The translations under genes were made by a program, and so were the position numbers. 64,000 nucleotides of DNA, taken from assembly GCF_030063445.1 (NCBI RefSeq), contig NZ_JASITD010000009.1, positions 118,756 through 182,755 of the forward strand, read 5' to 3'. Origin of the DNA: Hymenobacter sp. H14-R3 (GTDB lineage Bacteria > Bacteroidota > Bacteroidia > Cytophagales > Hymenobacteraceae). Shown here in pieces: positions 34,079 through 42,770 of the stretch. Under the pieces are notes generated by a model. The model saw nothing but the letters and a program-made list of their open reading frames with translations. It did not search any database and was not told the origin of the DNA. Position 1 is the stretch's first letter. Each line of letters begins with the position of its first letter.

Positions 34079-34402
34079 TTATTCTGACTCCTCTGCTAAG
34101 CCGTAAAGCTCAATTAAATTCAGTAAATGGTGTCCATAGATTCCCTTATTCAACACGTCTATCACCACTACTAAAAACACATTTTGGTCCTCGGTCGCAA
34201 TAAGAATATGTTGATAAAGACCAGTTGGATTGAGATACACGTAGGCTACGTCTCCCAACGTAAAACCGTCAAAATCTACGAACGGAATAGCATCAACGTA
34301 ATGCCAGATATCGAGCAGTTGCTCGGCTGTTTTCGTAACATCCTGCATTGGTGGCTGAAATGTCTGATTGAAAGCAATAGCGTTTAGCTTTATGATATCC
34401 AT
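34079..34402 (-). CDS. Hypothetical protein, low G+C
   Basis: 107 residues from the ATG at 34402 (MDIIKLNAIAFNQTFQPPMQD), with a GTG directly before it as an alternative. The protein is acidic and rich in Asp, Ile, Val and Leu: QLLDIWHYVDAIPFVDFDG, VYLNPTGLYQHILIATEDQN, FLVVVIDVLNKGIYGHHLLNL. It seems soluble and alpha/beta. Its base composition is clearly more A+T-rich than the genes around it, which suggests acquisition from elsewhere. Tight placement between mltG and the thioesterase (26 and 3 bases) shows it is embedded in their transcription unit. No family is recognised; size and charge would fit an immunity or antitoxin-like protein, but no toxin gene is beside it. Confidence 0.65.
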   Translation of the reverse strand: MDIIKLNAIAFNQTFQPPMQDVTKTAEQLLDIWHYVDAIPFVDFDGFTLGDVAYVYLNPTGLYQHILIATEDQNVFLVVVIDVLNKGIYGHHLLNLIELYGLAEESE

Positions 34403-34428
34403 CACATTATCAGCCCGTTACAAGTAAA

Positions 34429-35517
34429 TTACCGAATGCCCGCGCGGCTCAGCGCGGCCTGGTAGCGGTGGGCATTTACGAGGTGCTGCTGCTCGTTGGC
34501 GGCGAATGCGTGGTAGCCGCTGAAGTCCTCCTTGGCGCAGAAGTAGAGGTAGTCGTTGGCTTCGGGGTGCAGCACGGCGTTGATGCTGGCAATGCTGGGC
34601 AGGTTGATGGGGCCGGGCGGCAGGCCCGCGTACTTATAGGTATTGTAGGGCGAGTCTTTTTGCAGGTGCACATTGAGCACGCGCTTGATGCCGAAGTCGC
34701 CGTTGGCGTACACCACGGTGGGGTCGGCCTGTAGCTTCATGCCACGCTTAAGGCGGTTGAGGTACACGCCCGCAATGCGGGGGCGCTCGTCGGCGTGCTG
34801 CTGCTGCTCGGCCTCCACAATGCTGGCCAGGGTGCTTACCTGCACGCGGGTGAGGCCCAGCTTTTCGCGGGCCGCGTCGCGCTCGGGCGTCCAGAATTTC
34901 TCGTACTCCGTTTTCATGCGCTGCATGAGGTTTTGGGCCGAGGTATTCCAGTACAGCTCGTAGGTGTTGGGGATAAACATGGAGAGCACCGTGGTGGTGT
35001 CGAAACCCAGGCTCCGGGTGTAGTTGGGGCTGCTCAGCAGCGAGTCAATCTGCCGGGGCTTGGCGTCAATCTGCTTGCTGAGCTTGCTGGCCAGTTCGCG
35101 GCGCAGGCGCACGTTGGTAAACGTGAGCTTGAGCGGCGTTTGCCGGCCCGATTTCAACAGATTGATTACCTGCCGGTTGGTGGCATTATTGACCAGCTCG
35201 TAGCGGCCGGGCTTCACGGCCCCGGGCTTGTTGTAGCCCATGAGCTTGCCCACCAGGTGCAGCGAAAGCTTGTCGATGATAGCGCCCGTTTTCTCGGTGC
35301 TGCGCAGGGCTTTCTGCCAGTCGTCGCCCTTGTGGATGTACACGTAGACCGGCCGGTCTTTGGTATCGACGTTGGCAGTGTAAAAAATCTGGAAGAAATA
35401 ATACGAGAAGCAGACCAGAAACAGGCCCAGCACCACGCTCACGGTGGCGAAGCGGTTGCGGCGCTTGATGGAGTCGGCGCGGTACTCGTGGGCAGACTTT
35501 TTGACAGGTTCGGACAT
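34429..35517 (-). CDS. mltG: Endolytic transglycosylase MltG
   Basis: 362 residues from the ATG at 35517 (MSEPVKKSAHEYRADSIKRRN). A single inner-membrane helix lies at about 25-47 (VSVVLGLFLVCFSYYFFQIFY). The periplasmic part has the LysM-like region PVYVYIHKGDDWQKAL and the YceG catalytic domain: SMFIPNTYELYWNTS, then LASIVEAEQQQHADERPRIAGVYLNRL, whose first Glu is catalytic, then LQADPTVVYA, SPYNTYKYAGLPPGPINLPS and YFCAKEDFSGYHAFA. It cuts nascent glycan strands in peptidoglycan and so sets their length. It is complete. A good -7 box lies 20 bases upstream. Confidence 0.92.
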   Translation of the reverse strand: MSEPVKKSAHEYRADSIKRRNRFATVSVVLGLFLVCFSYYFFQIFYTANVDTKDRPVYVYIHKGDDWQKALRSTEKTGAIIDKLSLHLVGKLMGYNKPGAVKPGRYELVNNATNRQVINLLKSGRQTPLKLTFTNVRLRRELASKLSKQIDAKPRQIDSLLSSPNYTRSLGFDTTTVLSMFIPNTYELYWNTSAQNLMQRMKTEYEKFWTPERDAAREKLGLTRVQVSTLASIVEAEQQQHADERPRIAGVYLNRLKRGMKLQADPTVVYANGDFGIKRVLNVHLQKDSPYNTYKYAGLPPGPINLPSIASINAVLHPEANDYLYFCAKEDFSGYHAFAANEQQHLVNAHRYQAALSRAGIR

Positions 35518-35537
35518 AAAGCAAGGGAATAATCGCT

Positions 35538-35545
35538 CAAAATTA
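35538..35545 (-). promoter_or_regulatory. Predicted -7 promoter box of mltG (TAATTTTG)
   Basis: An exact TAnnTTTG match on the minus strand, 20 bases before the mltG ATG. No TTTG is found at 19-21 bases further upstream. Confidence 0.4.
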
Positions 35546-35720
35546 ACGCCCGGCTGGTCAGGCGGCTACGTCTACTACAAACAACTAACGCCGCTTTTGC
35601 TTAGTAAGCCCTCACCAAAGGCTGGCGGGCGCGCGAAAACCGCTCGCCGTAGTACCTTTCCCGCCCCAACGGGCCGCCCCCAATTGGTCCATCTTATTTA
35701 TTTAGTCCTTTTTCTGCTTT

Positions 35721-36353
35721 ATGGCCGCTACCCTGCTCCGCATCCACCCCGATAACCCACCCCAAAACCGTATTCTGCAAGTTGTGGAAGTGCTGCGCAA
35801 AGGCGGGCTTATTATTTACCCCACCGATACGGTTTATGGCATTGGCTGCGACATCAACAATGCGAAAGCCGTTGAGAAGCTCTGCCGTATCAAGGGCCTA
35901 AAGCCTGAGAAAGCGAACCTTAGCTTTATCTGCCACGACTTGTCGCACATCAGCGATTACGCGCACGGCATTACCACGCCGGTGTTCAAAGTTATTAAAA
36001 AGGCGCTGCCCGGCCCGTTTACGTTCATCTTCGAGGCCAGCCCCAACGCCCCGCGCTACGGCGGCGTGAAGCGCAGCACAGTGGGCATCCGGGTGCCCGA
36101 CAACCAGATTGTGCGCCAGATTGTGAAGGAGTTCGGCACCCCCATCGTGAGCACTTCGGTGCGCGTAAGCGAGGAGACCCTGGAAGAATACGTGACCGAC
36201 CCAGACCTGATTTTTGAAAAGTACCGCTCGTTGGTAGACCTCGTTATCGACGGCGGTTTCGGCGGCAACGTGCCCAGCACCATCATCGACTGCACCAACG
36301 ACGACTTCGACCTCGTGCGCGCAGGCTTGGGCGATATTGAGCAGTTCTTGTAG
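35721..36353 (+). CDS. Sua5/YciO/YrdC family protein (threonylcarbamoyl-AMP synthase-like)
   Basis: 210 residues from the ATG at 35721 (MAATLLRIHPDNPPQNRILQV). The YrdC fold motifs are GGLIIYPTDTVYGIGCDI, KLCRIKGLKPEKANLSFICHDL, PGPFTFIFEASPNAP, VGIRVPDN and TPIVSTSVRVSEE. YrdC/Sua5 enzymes make threonylcarbamoyl-AMP from threonine, bicarbonate and ATP for the t6A base in tRNAs. The order and spacing, with GLKPEKANLSF in place of the usual KxR motif, place it nearer the YciO subgroup, whose activity is weaker or uncertain. So t6A synthesis is possible but not proven. It is divergent from mltG. Confidence 0.85.
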   Translation: MAATLLRIHPDNPPQNRILQVVEVLRKGGLIIYPTDTVYGIGCDINNAKAVEKLCRIKGLKPEKANLSFICHDLSHISDYAHGITTPVFKVIKKALPGPFTFIFEASPNAPRYGGVKRSTVGIRVPDNQIVRQIVKEFGTPIVSTSVRVSEETLEEYVTDPDLIFEKYRSLVDLVIDGGFGGNVPSTIIDCTNDDFDLVRAGLGDIEQFL

Positions 36354-36361
36354 AGCGTAAT

Positions 36362-36484
36362 CGCCTGTCATTGCGAGCGCAACGAAGTGGAGCGCGGCAA
36401 TCTTTTCTAATCGTCGGGGTAGTAATCCGGAGGGTAAAGGAAGGATTGCCGCGCTCCACTTCGTTGCGCTCGCAATGACAGGCG
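36362..36484. repeat. Palindromic repeat with perfect 41-bp arms (family A)
   Basis: Arms 36362-36402 and 36444-36484 are perfectly complementary (core CATTGCGAGCGCAACGAAGT and GGAGCGCGGCAATC). The 41-base centre contains GGGTAGTAATCC. It starts 9 bases after the Sua5-like stop and ends 10 bases before the convergent acyltransferase stop, so the mRNA hairpin could end both genes. Confidence 0.92.
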
Positions 36485-36493
36485 GGCTTTGTA

Positions 36494-37414
36494 CTATTGA
36501 GTAGCTGGCCGCTTGTGCTTCCAGCGGCGATGCGTCCATAAGTACTGTTCGGGCGTAGCCCGAATATCAGCTTCCAGGTGCCGGATAAAAGACTCCGTAA
36601 CCGGGAAACGCTGCGCCTCATCAGGCGAATTGGCTCCGGCGGCCACGGCCCTCCCGTCGGGCAACTCGGTGAATTTCACCTCGTAATAGCCGCGCCGCAC
36701 GCGCCGGATGCCCACGTAGAGCACGGCGCAATCGAGTTGCTGGGCCAGGCGGTCGGCGCTAGTGTAAAAGCCCGCATCCTGGTGCAGAAAATCGGTCCAG
36801 TACGGGCGGTCGTCTTTGCTAGCGGCTTGGTCGGTGAGCAGGCTGAGGGTGCGGCCCTGGCCGCGGTGCTGCACCAGGTAGCGCAAGGTGGCCAGCATGG
36901 GCACGGCATCAGCCCCCAAGCGGGTGCGCAGCCGCCGCATAAAATACTCGAAAAACTTGTTGGTGAGGGGCTTATACACGCCCGCCGCCCGGCCCGGAAA
37001 CTCCAGCGCCGCGCCCGAGAGTATCCACTCCCAGTTGCCGCGGTGCGAGCCCAGCGAGAGCACCAGCCGGTTTTCGGCAAAGTGGCGCGTCATCAATTCG
37101 GGGTTCACGAAGCGCATCCGCCGCCGCAATTCGGCTGGCGAAATGGCCCCCAGCTTGAGAATCTCAACCACCACCTGCGCAAAGTGCCAGTAGAACTGCC
37201 GGCCAATGCGCTGCACCTCGGCCTCGCTTTTTTCGGGAAAGGAATTACGCAGGTTTTCGAGCACCACGCCCCAGCGGTAGCGCACTACATAGCTCAGCAG
37301 TAGGTAGATAACCCCGGCCAGCCCGTGCAGCACCACCAGCGGCAGGTGGGCCAGCGCCAGCAGCGGCCAGGCCAGGGGCCGGTAGTACCAGGGCGCAGCG
37401 GGGGGCGCACTCAT
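36494..37414 (-). CDS. Lysophospholipid/lipid A acyltransferase (LpxL/HtrB family)
   Basis: 306 residues from the ATG at 37414. An N-terminal hydrophobic segment (LAWPLLALAHLPLVVLHGLAG) is followed by VVLENLRNSFPEKSEAEVQRI, the typical opening of the LpxL family. The acyltransferase motif reads VLSLGSHRGNWEWIL, an H-x4-E version where many relatives have H-x4-D. YKPLTNKFFEYFMRRLRTRLG and RTLSLLTDQAASKDDRPYW follow. The enzyme adds a secondary acyl chain to lipid A or a related envelope lipid on the inner membrane. It overlaps the upstream exported-protein gene by 4 bases (ATGA), so the two are translationally coupled. Confidence 0.87.
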   Translation of the reverse strand: MSAPPAAPWYYRPLAWPLLALAHLPLVVLHGLAGVIYLLLSYVVRYRWGVVLENLRNSFPEKSEAEVQRIGRQFYWHFAQVVVEILKLGAISPAELRRRMRFVNPELMTRHFAENRLVLSLGSHRGNWEWILSGAALEFPGRAAGVYKPLTNKFFEYFMRRLRTRLGADAVPMLATLRYLVQHRGQGRTLSLLTDQAASKDDRPYWTDFLHQDAGFYTSADRLAQQLDCAVLYVGIRRVRRGYYEVKFTELPDGRAVAAGANSPDEAQRFPVTESFIRHLEADIRATPEQYLWTHRRWKHKRPATQ

Positions 37415-38277
37415 CGGGGCACGGCGGCCCCGGCGGGGGCGTAGTCGGTGAGGCTGCGCTGGCCGTGCTGGCTCTGGGTAGCCAGCACCTTGTTGGTAGC
37501 CGCGTCGCGGGCCTCGATGGTGAGCGTGAACGAGCCGGCCGGAATGGGGCCCAGCGGCAACTGGCCCACAAGGGCGGTGGGCCGGCCGCCTTGCACGGTT
37601 ACGGCGGGCGCGTCGGCATCGGCGGCGGTGCCGTCGGGGGCGGCCAGGTGGTAGTGCACGCGCACGGCCCGGCCGGCCGCCACCTGGTTCAACTCGGTGT
37701 AAAAGAAAATGTTGTCGGCCCCGCGGCCGTAGTAGCCGCTGGCCGCCCGCGTAAGCAGGTAGCCGCCCCGGTTAAATACGCTTTCGCCGGTAGCCTTGGC
37801 CGCCGGCCGCGCCAGAAACACGATGTCGCTGAACGCCGGGCCTTTGGGCGCTTCCACCGCCAGGGGCAGCTCCACGGTGGCCTCGCCGTTGGCGCTGTTG
37901 TACTGGTCGCGGATGTGGCCGCGCAGCGTGTAGCTGCCGTCGGGCAGGCTCACGCGCTTGAGGAAGCTGAGCGGATTTTTGATGGCAATGGTGGTGTCGC
38001 TGAGCACGGGCGGCTTCAGGGTCACGGTTTCCTGCCAGGCAGTGGTGCCGTCGGCCTTCAGAATCGTCAACTCGACCACCGCCGACGACTGAAACGACTT
38101 GGGCGCGCGCTGCCGGTAGGTGAGCGGCTGGGTGGGCACGGTAACGGAAATCTCAATTTCCCCGCCCTTCTTAATCTGGTCGAGGCTGCGAAAGCTGGCT
38201 ACGCGCAGCAGCAGTTGCGGCGGCCCGGCCTGGGCAGCGGTTATTGTGAAAGCCAGGGGAAAGAGTAAAGCACGCAT
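37411..38277 (-). CDS. Exported hypothetical protein coupled to the acyltransferase gene
   Basis: 288 residues from the ATG at 38277 (MRALLFPLAFTITAAQAGPPQ), with a short signal peptide ending AQA. The mature protein looks all-beta: GGEIEISVTVPTQPLTYRQRA, AVVELTILKADGTTAWQETV, DGSYTLRGHIRDQYNSANGEATVELPL, then FSDIVFLARPAAKATGESVFNRGGYLL and FFYTELNQVAAGRAVRVHYHL. Two or three immunoglobulin-like sandwiches are likely. Part of the pattern recalls the N-terminal region of Bacteroidota GWxTD proteins, but the GWxTD motif itself is absent. It is periplasmic. Its ATGA overlap with the LpxL-like gene suggests a shared envelope role that I cannot define. Confidence 0.7.
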   Translation of the reverse strand: MRALLFPLAFTITAAQAGPPQLLLRVASFRSLDQIKKGGEIEISVTVPTQPLTYRQRAPKSFQSSAVVELTILKADGTTAWQETVTLKPPVLSDTTIAIKNPLSFLKRVSLPDGSYTLRGHIRDQYNSANGEATVELPLAVEAPKGPAFSDIVFLARPAAKATGESVFNRGGYLLTRAASGYYGRGADNIFFYTELNQVAAGRAVRVHYHLAAPDGTAADADAPAVTVQGGRPTALVGQLPLGPIPAGSFTLTIEARDAATNKVLATQSQHGQRSLTDYAPAGAAVPR

Positions 38278-38310
38278 AGGGCAATTTTATTTAGGCTGTT
38301 TTGACCTCAC

Positions 38311-38880
38311 TTACTCCGCGTATCGGCGTTTCCAATCGATATGCGGCAGTTGAATCCGTGATTTAGAGTCACCATCCCATTCAACAACCAATCCACTTTC
38401 CTGCATAGCAGCCTGTATATGCTGGCCTACCAGCTTCTTAGTAGCCGCTTCATCGTCGAGGCTGCCGTAGGCTAGCCATAGCCCACTGCCTGCTGCTGCC
38501 CGCTCCAGGTCTTGGGCGTGGTAAAAGCAGTACCCCTTCGTTGCCGCCGACTGGTGTTCATCCAACGCTTCGGCTACATCATCGAGCCCATCGGACATGG
38601 TATAACCGGCATTATGTAGGCAGACGATGCCGGCGTCCTTAAGCGTGGCAAAGGCTTGGTCGAGCCGGTCGCAATCGGTTGAGGCGGGCCAGGTAGCTTC
38701 AGCCTGCTGCTTGGCCGCAAACTCCTGTGCAATAAGACGTTGCAGCAATGGTTCATCTGCTGCTTCCTCTTCGTCTTTCAACTGCTCGGAGAGCATATCG
38801 ACTACCTCCTCTGCCAAATAAAATCCCGACCACACCCACAGGTGGATAGCGGCGGCGTATTCTTCCGTTGTTTCGTCCAT
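38311..38880 (-). CDS. DUF6891 family protein
   Basis: 189 residues from the ATG at 38880 (MDETTEEYAAAIHLWVWSGFY). The longer frame to 38979 overlaps the start of the divergent WbqC gene and is rejected. Family motifs are IHLWVWSGFYLAEEVVDML, STDCDRLDQAFATLKDAGIVCLHNAGYTMSDG-type spacing (I see CDRLDQAFATL followed by GIVCLHNAGYTMSDG), GYCFYHAQDLERA, LWLAYGSLDDE and SRIQLPHIDWKRRY. DUF6891 proteins are cytoplasmic, about 190 residues long and of unknown function. It is followed on the minus strand, after 33 bases, by the exported-protein gene at 37411, so cotranscription is possible. Confidence 0.82.
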   Translation of the reverse strand: MDETTEEYAAAIHLWVWSGFYLAEEVVDMLSEQLKDEEEAADEPLLQRLIAQEFAAKQQAEATWPASTDCDRLDQAFATLKDAGIVCLHNAGYTMSDGLDDVAEALDEHQSAATKGYCFYHAQDLERAAAGSGLWLAYGSLDDEAATKKLVGQHIQAAMQESGLVVEWDGDSKSRIQLPHIDWKRRYAE

Positions 38881-38952
38881 GGGGGTGGTGGTTGCGCGGC
38901 TGTTCGCTGTTGGCACGGCTGCAAAGTAACGTCCTACATTTACCTTGCACGC

Positions 38953-39588
38953 ATGTCCGTTGTCCTTACTGAACTGCACTACCTGCCTTCCATCGCCTAT
39001 TTCCAGCAGCTTTTAACCGCCGATGCGCTCCTGCTCGATGCCCACGAACACTACCACAAGCAGACGTATCGTAACCGCGCCCTCCTTCTCACGGCGCAGG
39101 GCCCACAGCCGCTCACGGTGCCGGTGCTCGACGGGGCGCGCGCTGCCAAAGTGTGCACCAGCGACATCGAAATCGACTACCGCCAGAACTGGCGGCACCG
39201 CCACCTGCGCACCATGCAAACTGCCTACGGCGCTTCGCCGTACTTTAGCTATTACGTTGATTATTTGCAGGATATCTACGGCCAGAAACCCGCCCGCCTC
39301 TGGGACCTCAACCTGGCCCTGCTGCACCTGCTGCTGCGCTGCCTGCACTGGCCCCTGCCCATCGAGCTCACCACCGAGTACCTCACCCCCTCACTCAGTC
39401 ACCCCTTCACCAATTCACTCCTTGATAAAAGGGACTTCCTGACACCCAAAGGAGACGCGAATGGGGCTGGGCCTGACAGTCCGTCGTACCGGCCCTATCC
39501 GCAGGTATTTGGTACCGCATTTGTACCAGGTATGAGCATGCTGGACCTGCTATTTATGCAGGGGCCGGCAGCGGGGCAGTTTTTGTAG
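38953..39588 (+). CDS. WbqC family protein
   Basis: 211 residues from the ATG at 38953 (MSVVLTELHYLPSIAYFQQLL). WbqC hallmarks are the opening LPSIAYFQ, then LLDAHEHYHKQTYRNRALLL, QPLTVPVLDG, IDYRQNWRHRHLRTMQTAYGASPYFSYY, LLRCLHWPLPIELTTEYL, PKGDANG and YPQVFGTAFVPGMSMLDLLFMQGP. The family is found in polysaccharide and antigen clusters and is thought to act in sugar or amide transfer, with no firm reaction. The insert around residues 155-180 (THPF-like SHPFTNSLLDKRDF) is longer than in most relatives. It is monocistronic and lies 154 bases before clpC. Confidence 0.88.
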   Translation: MSVVLTELHYLPSIAYFQQLLTADALLLDAHEHYHKQTYRNRALLLTAQGPQPLTVPVLDGARAAKVCTSDIEIDYRQNWRHRHLRTMQTAYGASPYFSYYVDYLQDIYGQKPARLWDLNLALLHLLLRCLHWPLPIELTTEYLTPSLSHPFTNSLLDKRDFLTPKGDANGAGPDSPSYRPYPQVFGTAFVPGMSMLDLLFMQGPAAGQFL

Positions 39589-39742
39589 GGCAAGCAGTTA
39601 GCTAATTTACTTTCGCCCGAACCTTAGCCCGCAGGCGCTTGTTTTTCTCTTATTCCGCTTTCCTTCACTTATTCGCGTCGCGCAACTATTCGTTCCTATT
39701 TCGGTAGAACTACTATCTGCGTTTTATTTTTATCTTGCTTGC

Positions 39743-42373
39743 ATGGAAGCTAAATTTTCAAACCGCGTCAAGGAGGTTATTTCCTTGAGCCGGGAGGAGG
39801 CCATCCGGCTGGGCCACGACTACATCGGCACCGAGCATTTGCTGCTGGGCATGATTCGCGAAGGCGAAGGCATTGCCCTGAGCCTGCTTAAGAAGCTGGC
39901 CGTGGCTACCGATGAGCTGAAGTTTGCCCTTGAGCAAGCCACGCGCAACACGGCCTCCACCCAGGGCACCAGCATCACGGGCTCGATTCCGCTGACCAAG
40001 CAGACCGAGAAGGTGCTAAAAATCACTTATCTCGAAGCCAAGATTTTCAAATCGGAAATCATTGGTACCGAGCACCTGCTCCTCTCGATTCTACGCGATG
40101 AGGATAACATTTCTTCTCAAATTCTTTCCAAATTCAACGTGAACTACGAAACCGTGCGCGACTCGCTCGACTACCACGGCGGCGCCCCGAACACGACCGG
40201 TCCCAAGGCCGGCCCGGAGGCTGACGACGATGATGACCGCCTCTTTGGGCAAGGCCAGGGTGCCAGCGGCCGCGGCCAGGGTGCCCAGGGCGGTGCCGCT
40301 GGTGCCGGGGCCAAGCGCGCCGGCGAAAAATCGCGCACTCCAGTGCTCGATAACTTCGGCCGCGACCTCACCAAGATGGCAGAAGATGACAAGCTCGACC
40401 CCATCGTAGGCCGTGAAAAAGAAATTGAGCGCGTGGCCCAGGTACTGAGCCGCCGCAAAAAGAACAACCCGATTCTCATTGGCGAGCCAGGCGTGGGCAA
40501 AACGGCCATCGCCGAGGGCCTTGCCCTACGCATCATCCAGAAGAAGGTGAGCCGCGTGCTGTTCAACAAGCGCGTAGTGACCCTCGATTTAGCTTCGCTG
40601 GTGGCTGGCACCAAGTACCGCGGCCAGTTTGAGGAGCGCATGAAGGCCGTGATGAACGAGTTGGAAAAGTCGCCCGACGTGATTCTGTTCATTGACGAGC
40701 TGCATACGATTGTGGGGGCCGGCGGGGCTTCGGGCTCGCTCGATGCCAGCAATATGTTCAAGCCAGCTTTGGCCCGCGGCGAAATTCAGTGCATTGGCGC
40801 TACCACGCTGGACGAGTACCGCCAGTACATCGAGAAGGATGGTGCCCTGGCCCGTCGTTTTCAGATGGTAATGGTGGACCCCACCACGCCTGAGGAAACT
40901 ATTGAAATTCTGCACAATATCAAGGATAAGTACCAGGACCACCACCACGTGGTGTACACGGACAAGGCCATTGAGCAGTGCGTGAAGCTGAGCGACCGCT
41001 ACATGAGCGACCGCTTCCTGCCGGACAAAGCCATCGACATCTTGGACGAGGCCGGTGCCCGCGTGCATATCAACAACATCGTGGTGCCCGAGGATATTCT
41101 TAAGCTTGAAGAGCAGATTGAGAACATCAAAGGCGAGAAGAACCGCGTGGTGAAATCGCAAAAATACGAGGAAGCTGCCAAGCTCCGCGACACCGAGAAG
41201 AAGCTCTTGGAGCAGCTCGAATCGGCGAAGAAGAGCTGGGAGGATGAGACCAAGAAGAAGCGCTACACGGTGAAAGAGGAAAACGTGGCCGAGGTAATCG
41301 CCATGATGACCGGCATCCCCGTGAACCGCGTGGCCCAGAACGAAAGCCAGAAGCTGCTCAACATGGGTGAGGAGCTGCAAGGCAAGGTTATTGGCCAGGA
41401 AAAGGCTATCAAGCAGTTGGTGAAAGCCATTCAGCGCACCCGCGTGGGCTTGAAAGACCCCAAGAAGCCGATTGGCTCGTTCGTATTCCTAGGCCCAACG
41501 GGCGTAGGTAAGACGGAGCTGGCCAAGGTGCTGGCTACCTACCTCTTCGACAAGGAAGACGCGCTGATTCGCGTGGATATGTCGGAGTACATGGAGAAAT
41601 TCAGCGTATCGCGCCTAGTGGGCGCGCCTCCCGGCTACGTGGGCTACGAAGAGGGCGGCCAGCTGACGGAGAAAATCCGCCGCAAGCCGTACTCGGTTAT
41701 CCTGCTCGACGAGATTGAGAAGGCGCACCCCGACGTGTACAACCTGCTGCTGCAAGTGCTGGACGATGGTATCCTGACCGACGGCCTCGGCCGCAAGGTG
41801 GACTTCCGAAACACCATCATCATCATGACCTCCAACATTGGGGCGCGTGACTTGCAGGACTTCGGTGCGGGCATTGGCTTCGGCACGAAGTCGCGCAACG
41901 ACAACATGGACGAGTTGACGAAGGGCACGATTACCAACGCCCTGAAGAAGACGTTCTCGCCCGAGTTCCTCAACCGTTTGGATGACGTGATTGTCTTCAA
42001 CTCGCTGGAGAAGAAGGATATCCACAAAATCATCGACATCAGCCTCGGCAAGCTGCTGAGCCGCGTGCTGTCGCTGGGCTACAAAGTGGAGTTGACGGAG
42101 AAAGCCAAGGACTTCGTAGCCGATAAAGGCTATGACCCCAAGTACGGCGCCCGCCCGCTGAACCGAGCCATCCAGAAGTACATCGAAGACCCAATTGCCG
42201 AGGAAATCCTCAAAGCCCAGCTGTTGCACGGCGACGTCATCACCGCCGACTATGTAGAGGGTGCCGAGGAGCTTAGCTTCACCATCGCCAAAAGCGACGA
42301 AGCGCCCAACCTGGCCAGCGATGAGCGGCCAGAGGAAGCCCCTTCGGAGCCCGAGGCTGGTGAGTCGAAGTAA
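39743..42373 (+). CDS. clpC: ATP-dependent Clp protease ATP-binding subunit ClpC
   Basis: 876 residues from the ATG at 39743 ([21 protein letters not shown]). Two Clp N-terminal repeats cover about 1-145. A Gly/Ala/Gln-rich linker spans 155-200 (a Bacteroidota habit). NBD1 has [18 protein letters not shown] near 248, and [17 protein letters not shown] follows. A UVR/middle coiled coil lies near 450-490 ([20 protein letters not shown]). NBD2 has [20 protein letters not shown] near 585, [15 protein letters not shown], and the C-terminal D2-small domain with [17 protein letters not shown]. It unfolds substrates for ClpP. The acidic C-terminal tail ([17 protein letters not shown]) is short. Its own terminator follows. 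Confidence 0.95.
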   Translation: MEAKFSNRVKEVISLSREEAIRLGHDYIGTEHLLLGMIREGEGIALSLLKKLAVATDELKFALEQATRNTASTQGTSITGSIPLTKQTEKVLKITYLEAKIFKSEIIGTEHLLLSILRDEDNISSQILSKFNVNYETVRDSLDYHGGAPNTTGPKAGPEADDDDDRLFGQGQGASGRGQGAQGGAAGAGAKRAGEKSRTPVLDNFGRDLTKMAEDDKLDPIVGREKEIERVAQVLSRRKKNNPILIGEPGVGKTAIAEGLALRIIQKKVSRVLFNKRVVTLDLASLVAGTKYRGQFEERMKAVMNELEKSPDVILFIDELHTIVGAGGASGSLDASNMFKPALARGEIQCIGATTLDEYRQYIEKDGALARRFQMVMVDPTTPEETIEILHNIKDKYQDHHHVVYTDKAIEQCVKLSDRYMSDRFLPDKAIDILDEAGARVHINNIVVPEDILKLEEQIENIKGEKNRVVKSQKYEEAAKLRDTEKKLLEQLESAKKSWEDETKKKRYTVKEENVAEVIAMMTGIPVNRVAQNESQKLLNMGEELQGKVIGQEKAIKQLVKAIQRTRVGLKDPKKPIGSFVFLGPTGVGKTELAKVLATYLFDKEDALIRVDMSEYMEKFSVSRLVGAPPGYVGYEEGGQLTEKIRRKPYSVILLDEIEKAHPDVYNLLLQVLDDGILTDGLGRKVDFRNTIIIMTSNIGARDLQDFGAGIGFGTKSRNDNMDELTKGTITNALKKTFSPEFLNRLDDVIVFNSLEKKDIHKIIDISLGKLLSRVLSLGYKVELTEKAKDFVADKGYDPKYGARPLNRAIQKYIEDPIAEEILKAQLLHGDVITADYVEGAEELSFTIAKSDEAPNLASDERPEEAPSEPEAGESK

Positions 42374-42391
42374 GTTAGCTTAGTTGTAAAG

Positions 42392-42429
42392 AAAAAGGCC
42401 GGTCCCGCAGTGCGGGGCTGGCCTTTTTG
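42392..42429 (+). terminator. Rho-independent terminator of clpC
   Basis: AAAAAGGCC and GGCCTTTTT pair, with an inner CCCGC/GCGGG stem, followed by the T-run. It lies 19 bases after the clpC stop codon. Confidence 0.88.
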
Positions 42430-42460
42430 CTTTTAATTGATAGCAGGATTCACACAATCG

Positions 42461-42585
42461 TTTGTCATTGCGAGCGGAACGCAGTGGAGCGCGGCAATCG
42501 CCCCAGAACGACACCCGCGCCAGTCATTCGCCAATCGTGCTGGGGCGATTGCCGCGCTTTACTGCGTTGCGCTCGCAATGGCAAA
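42461..42585. repeat. Palindromic repeat with about 45-bp imperfect arms (family A)
   Basis: Arms 42461-42505 and 42541-42585 are complementary with a few mismatches (core CATTGCGAGCGGAACGCAGT and GGAGCGCGGCAATCGCCCC). The centre is unrelated to that of the copy at 36362, so the arms are the conserved part. Confidence 0.9.
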
Positions 42586-42770
42586 TGGCTTCTGCGTAAG
42601 TCACAGATAATAAAATCAGTAAGTAGCTATTAGACCAATGAATGGGCGAACATCCACCTCAACCCCGGCAACCCGCCCCTATCCGGGCAAATTACAAGTA
42701 CGTACTTAGCCAAATAATATATAATACCTTAATTTTATGAAGCTCTAGCTACTTTACGGCTTACTAGTGC

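Noticed and set aside
39888..40760. Minus-strand frames inside clpC.
   Set aside because: They have no motifs and lie fully within a strongly conserved gene.
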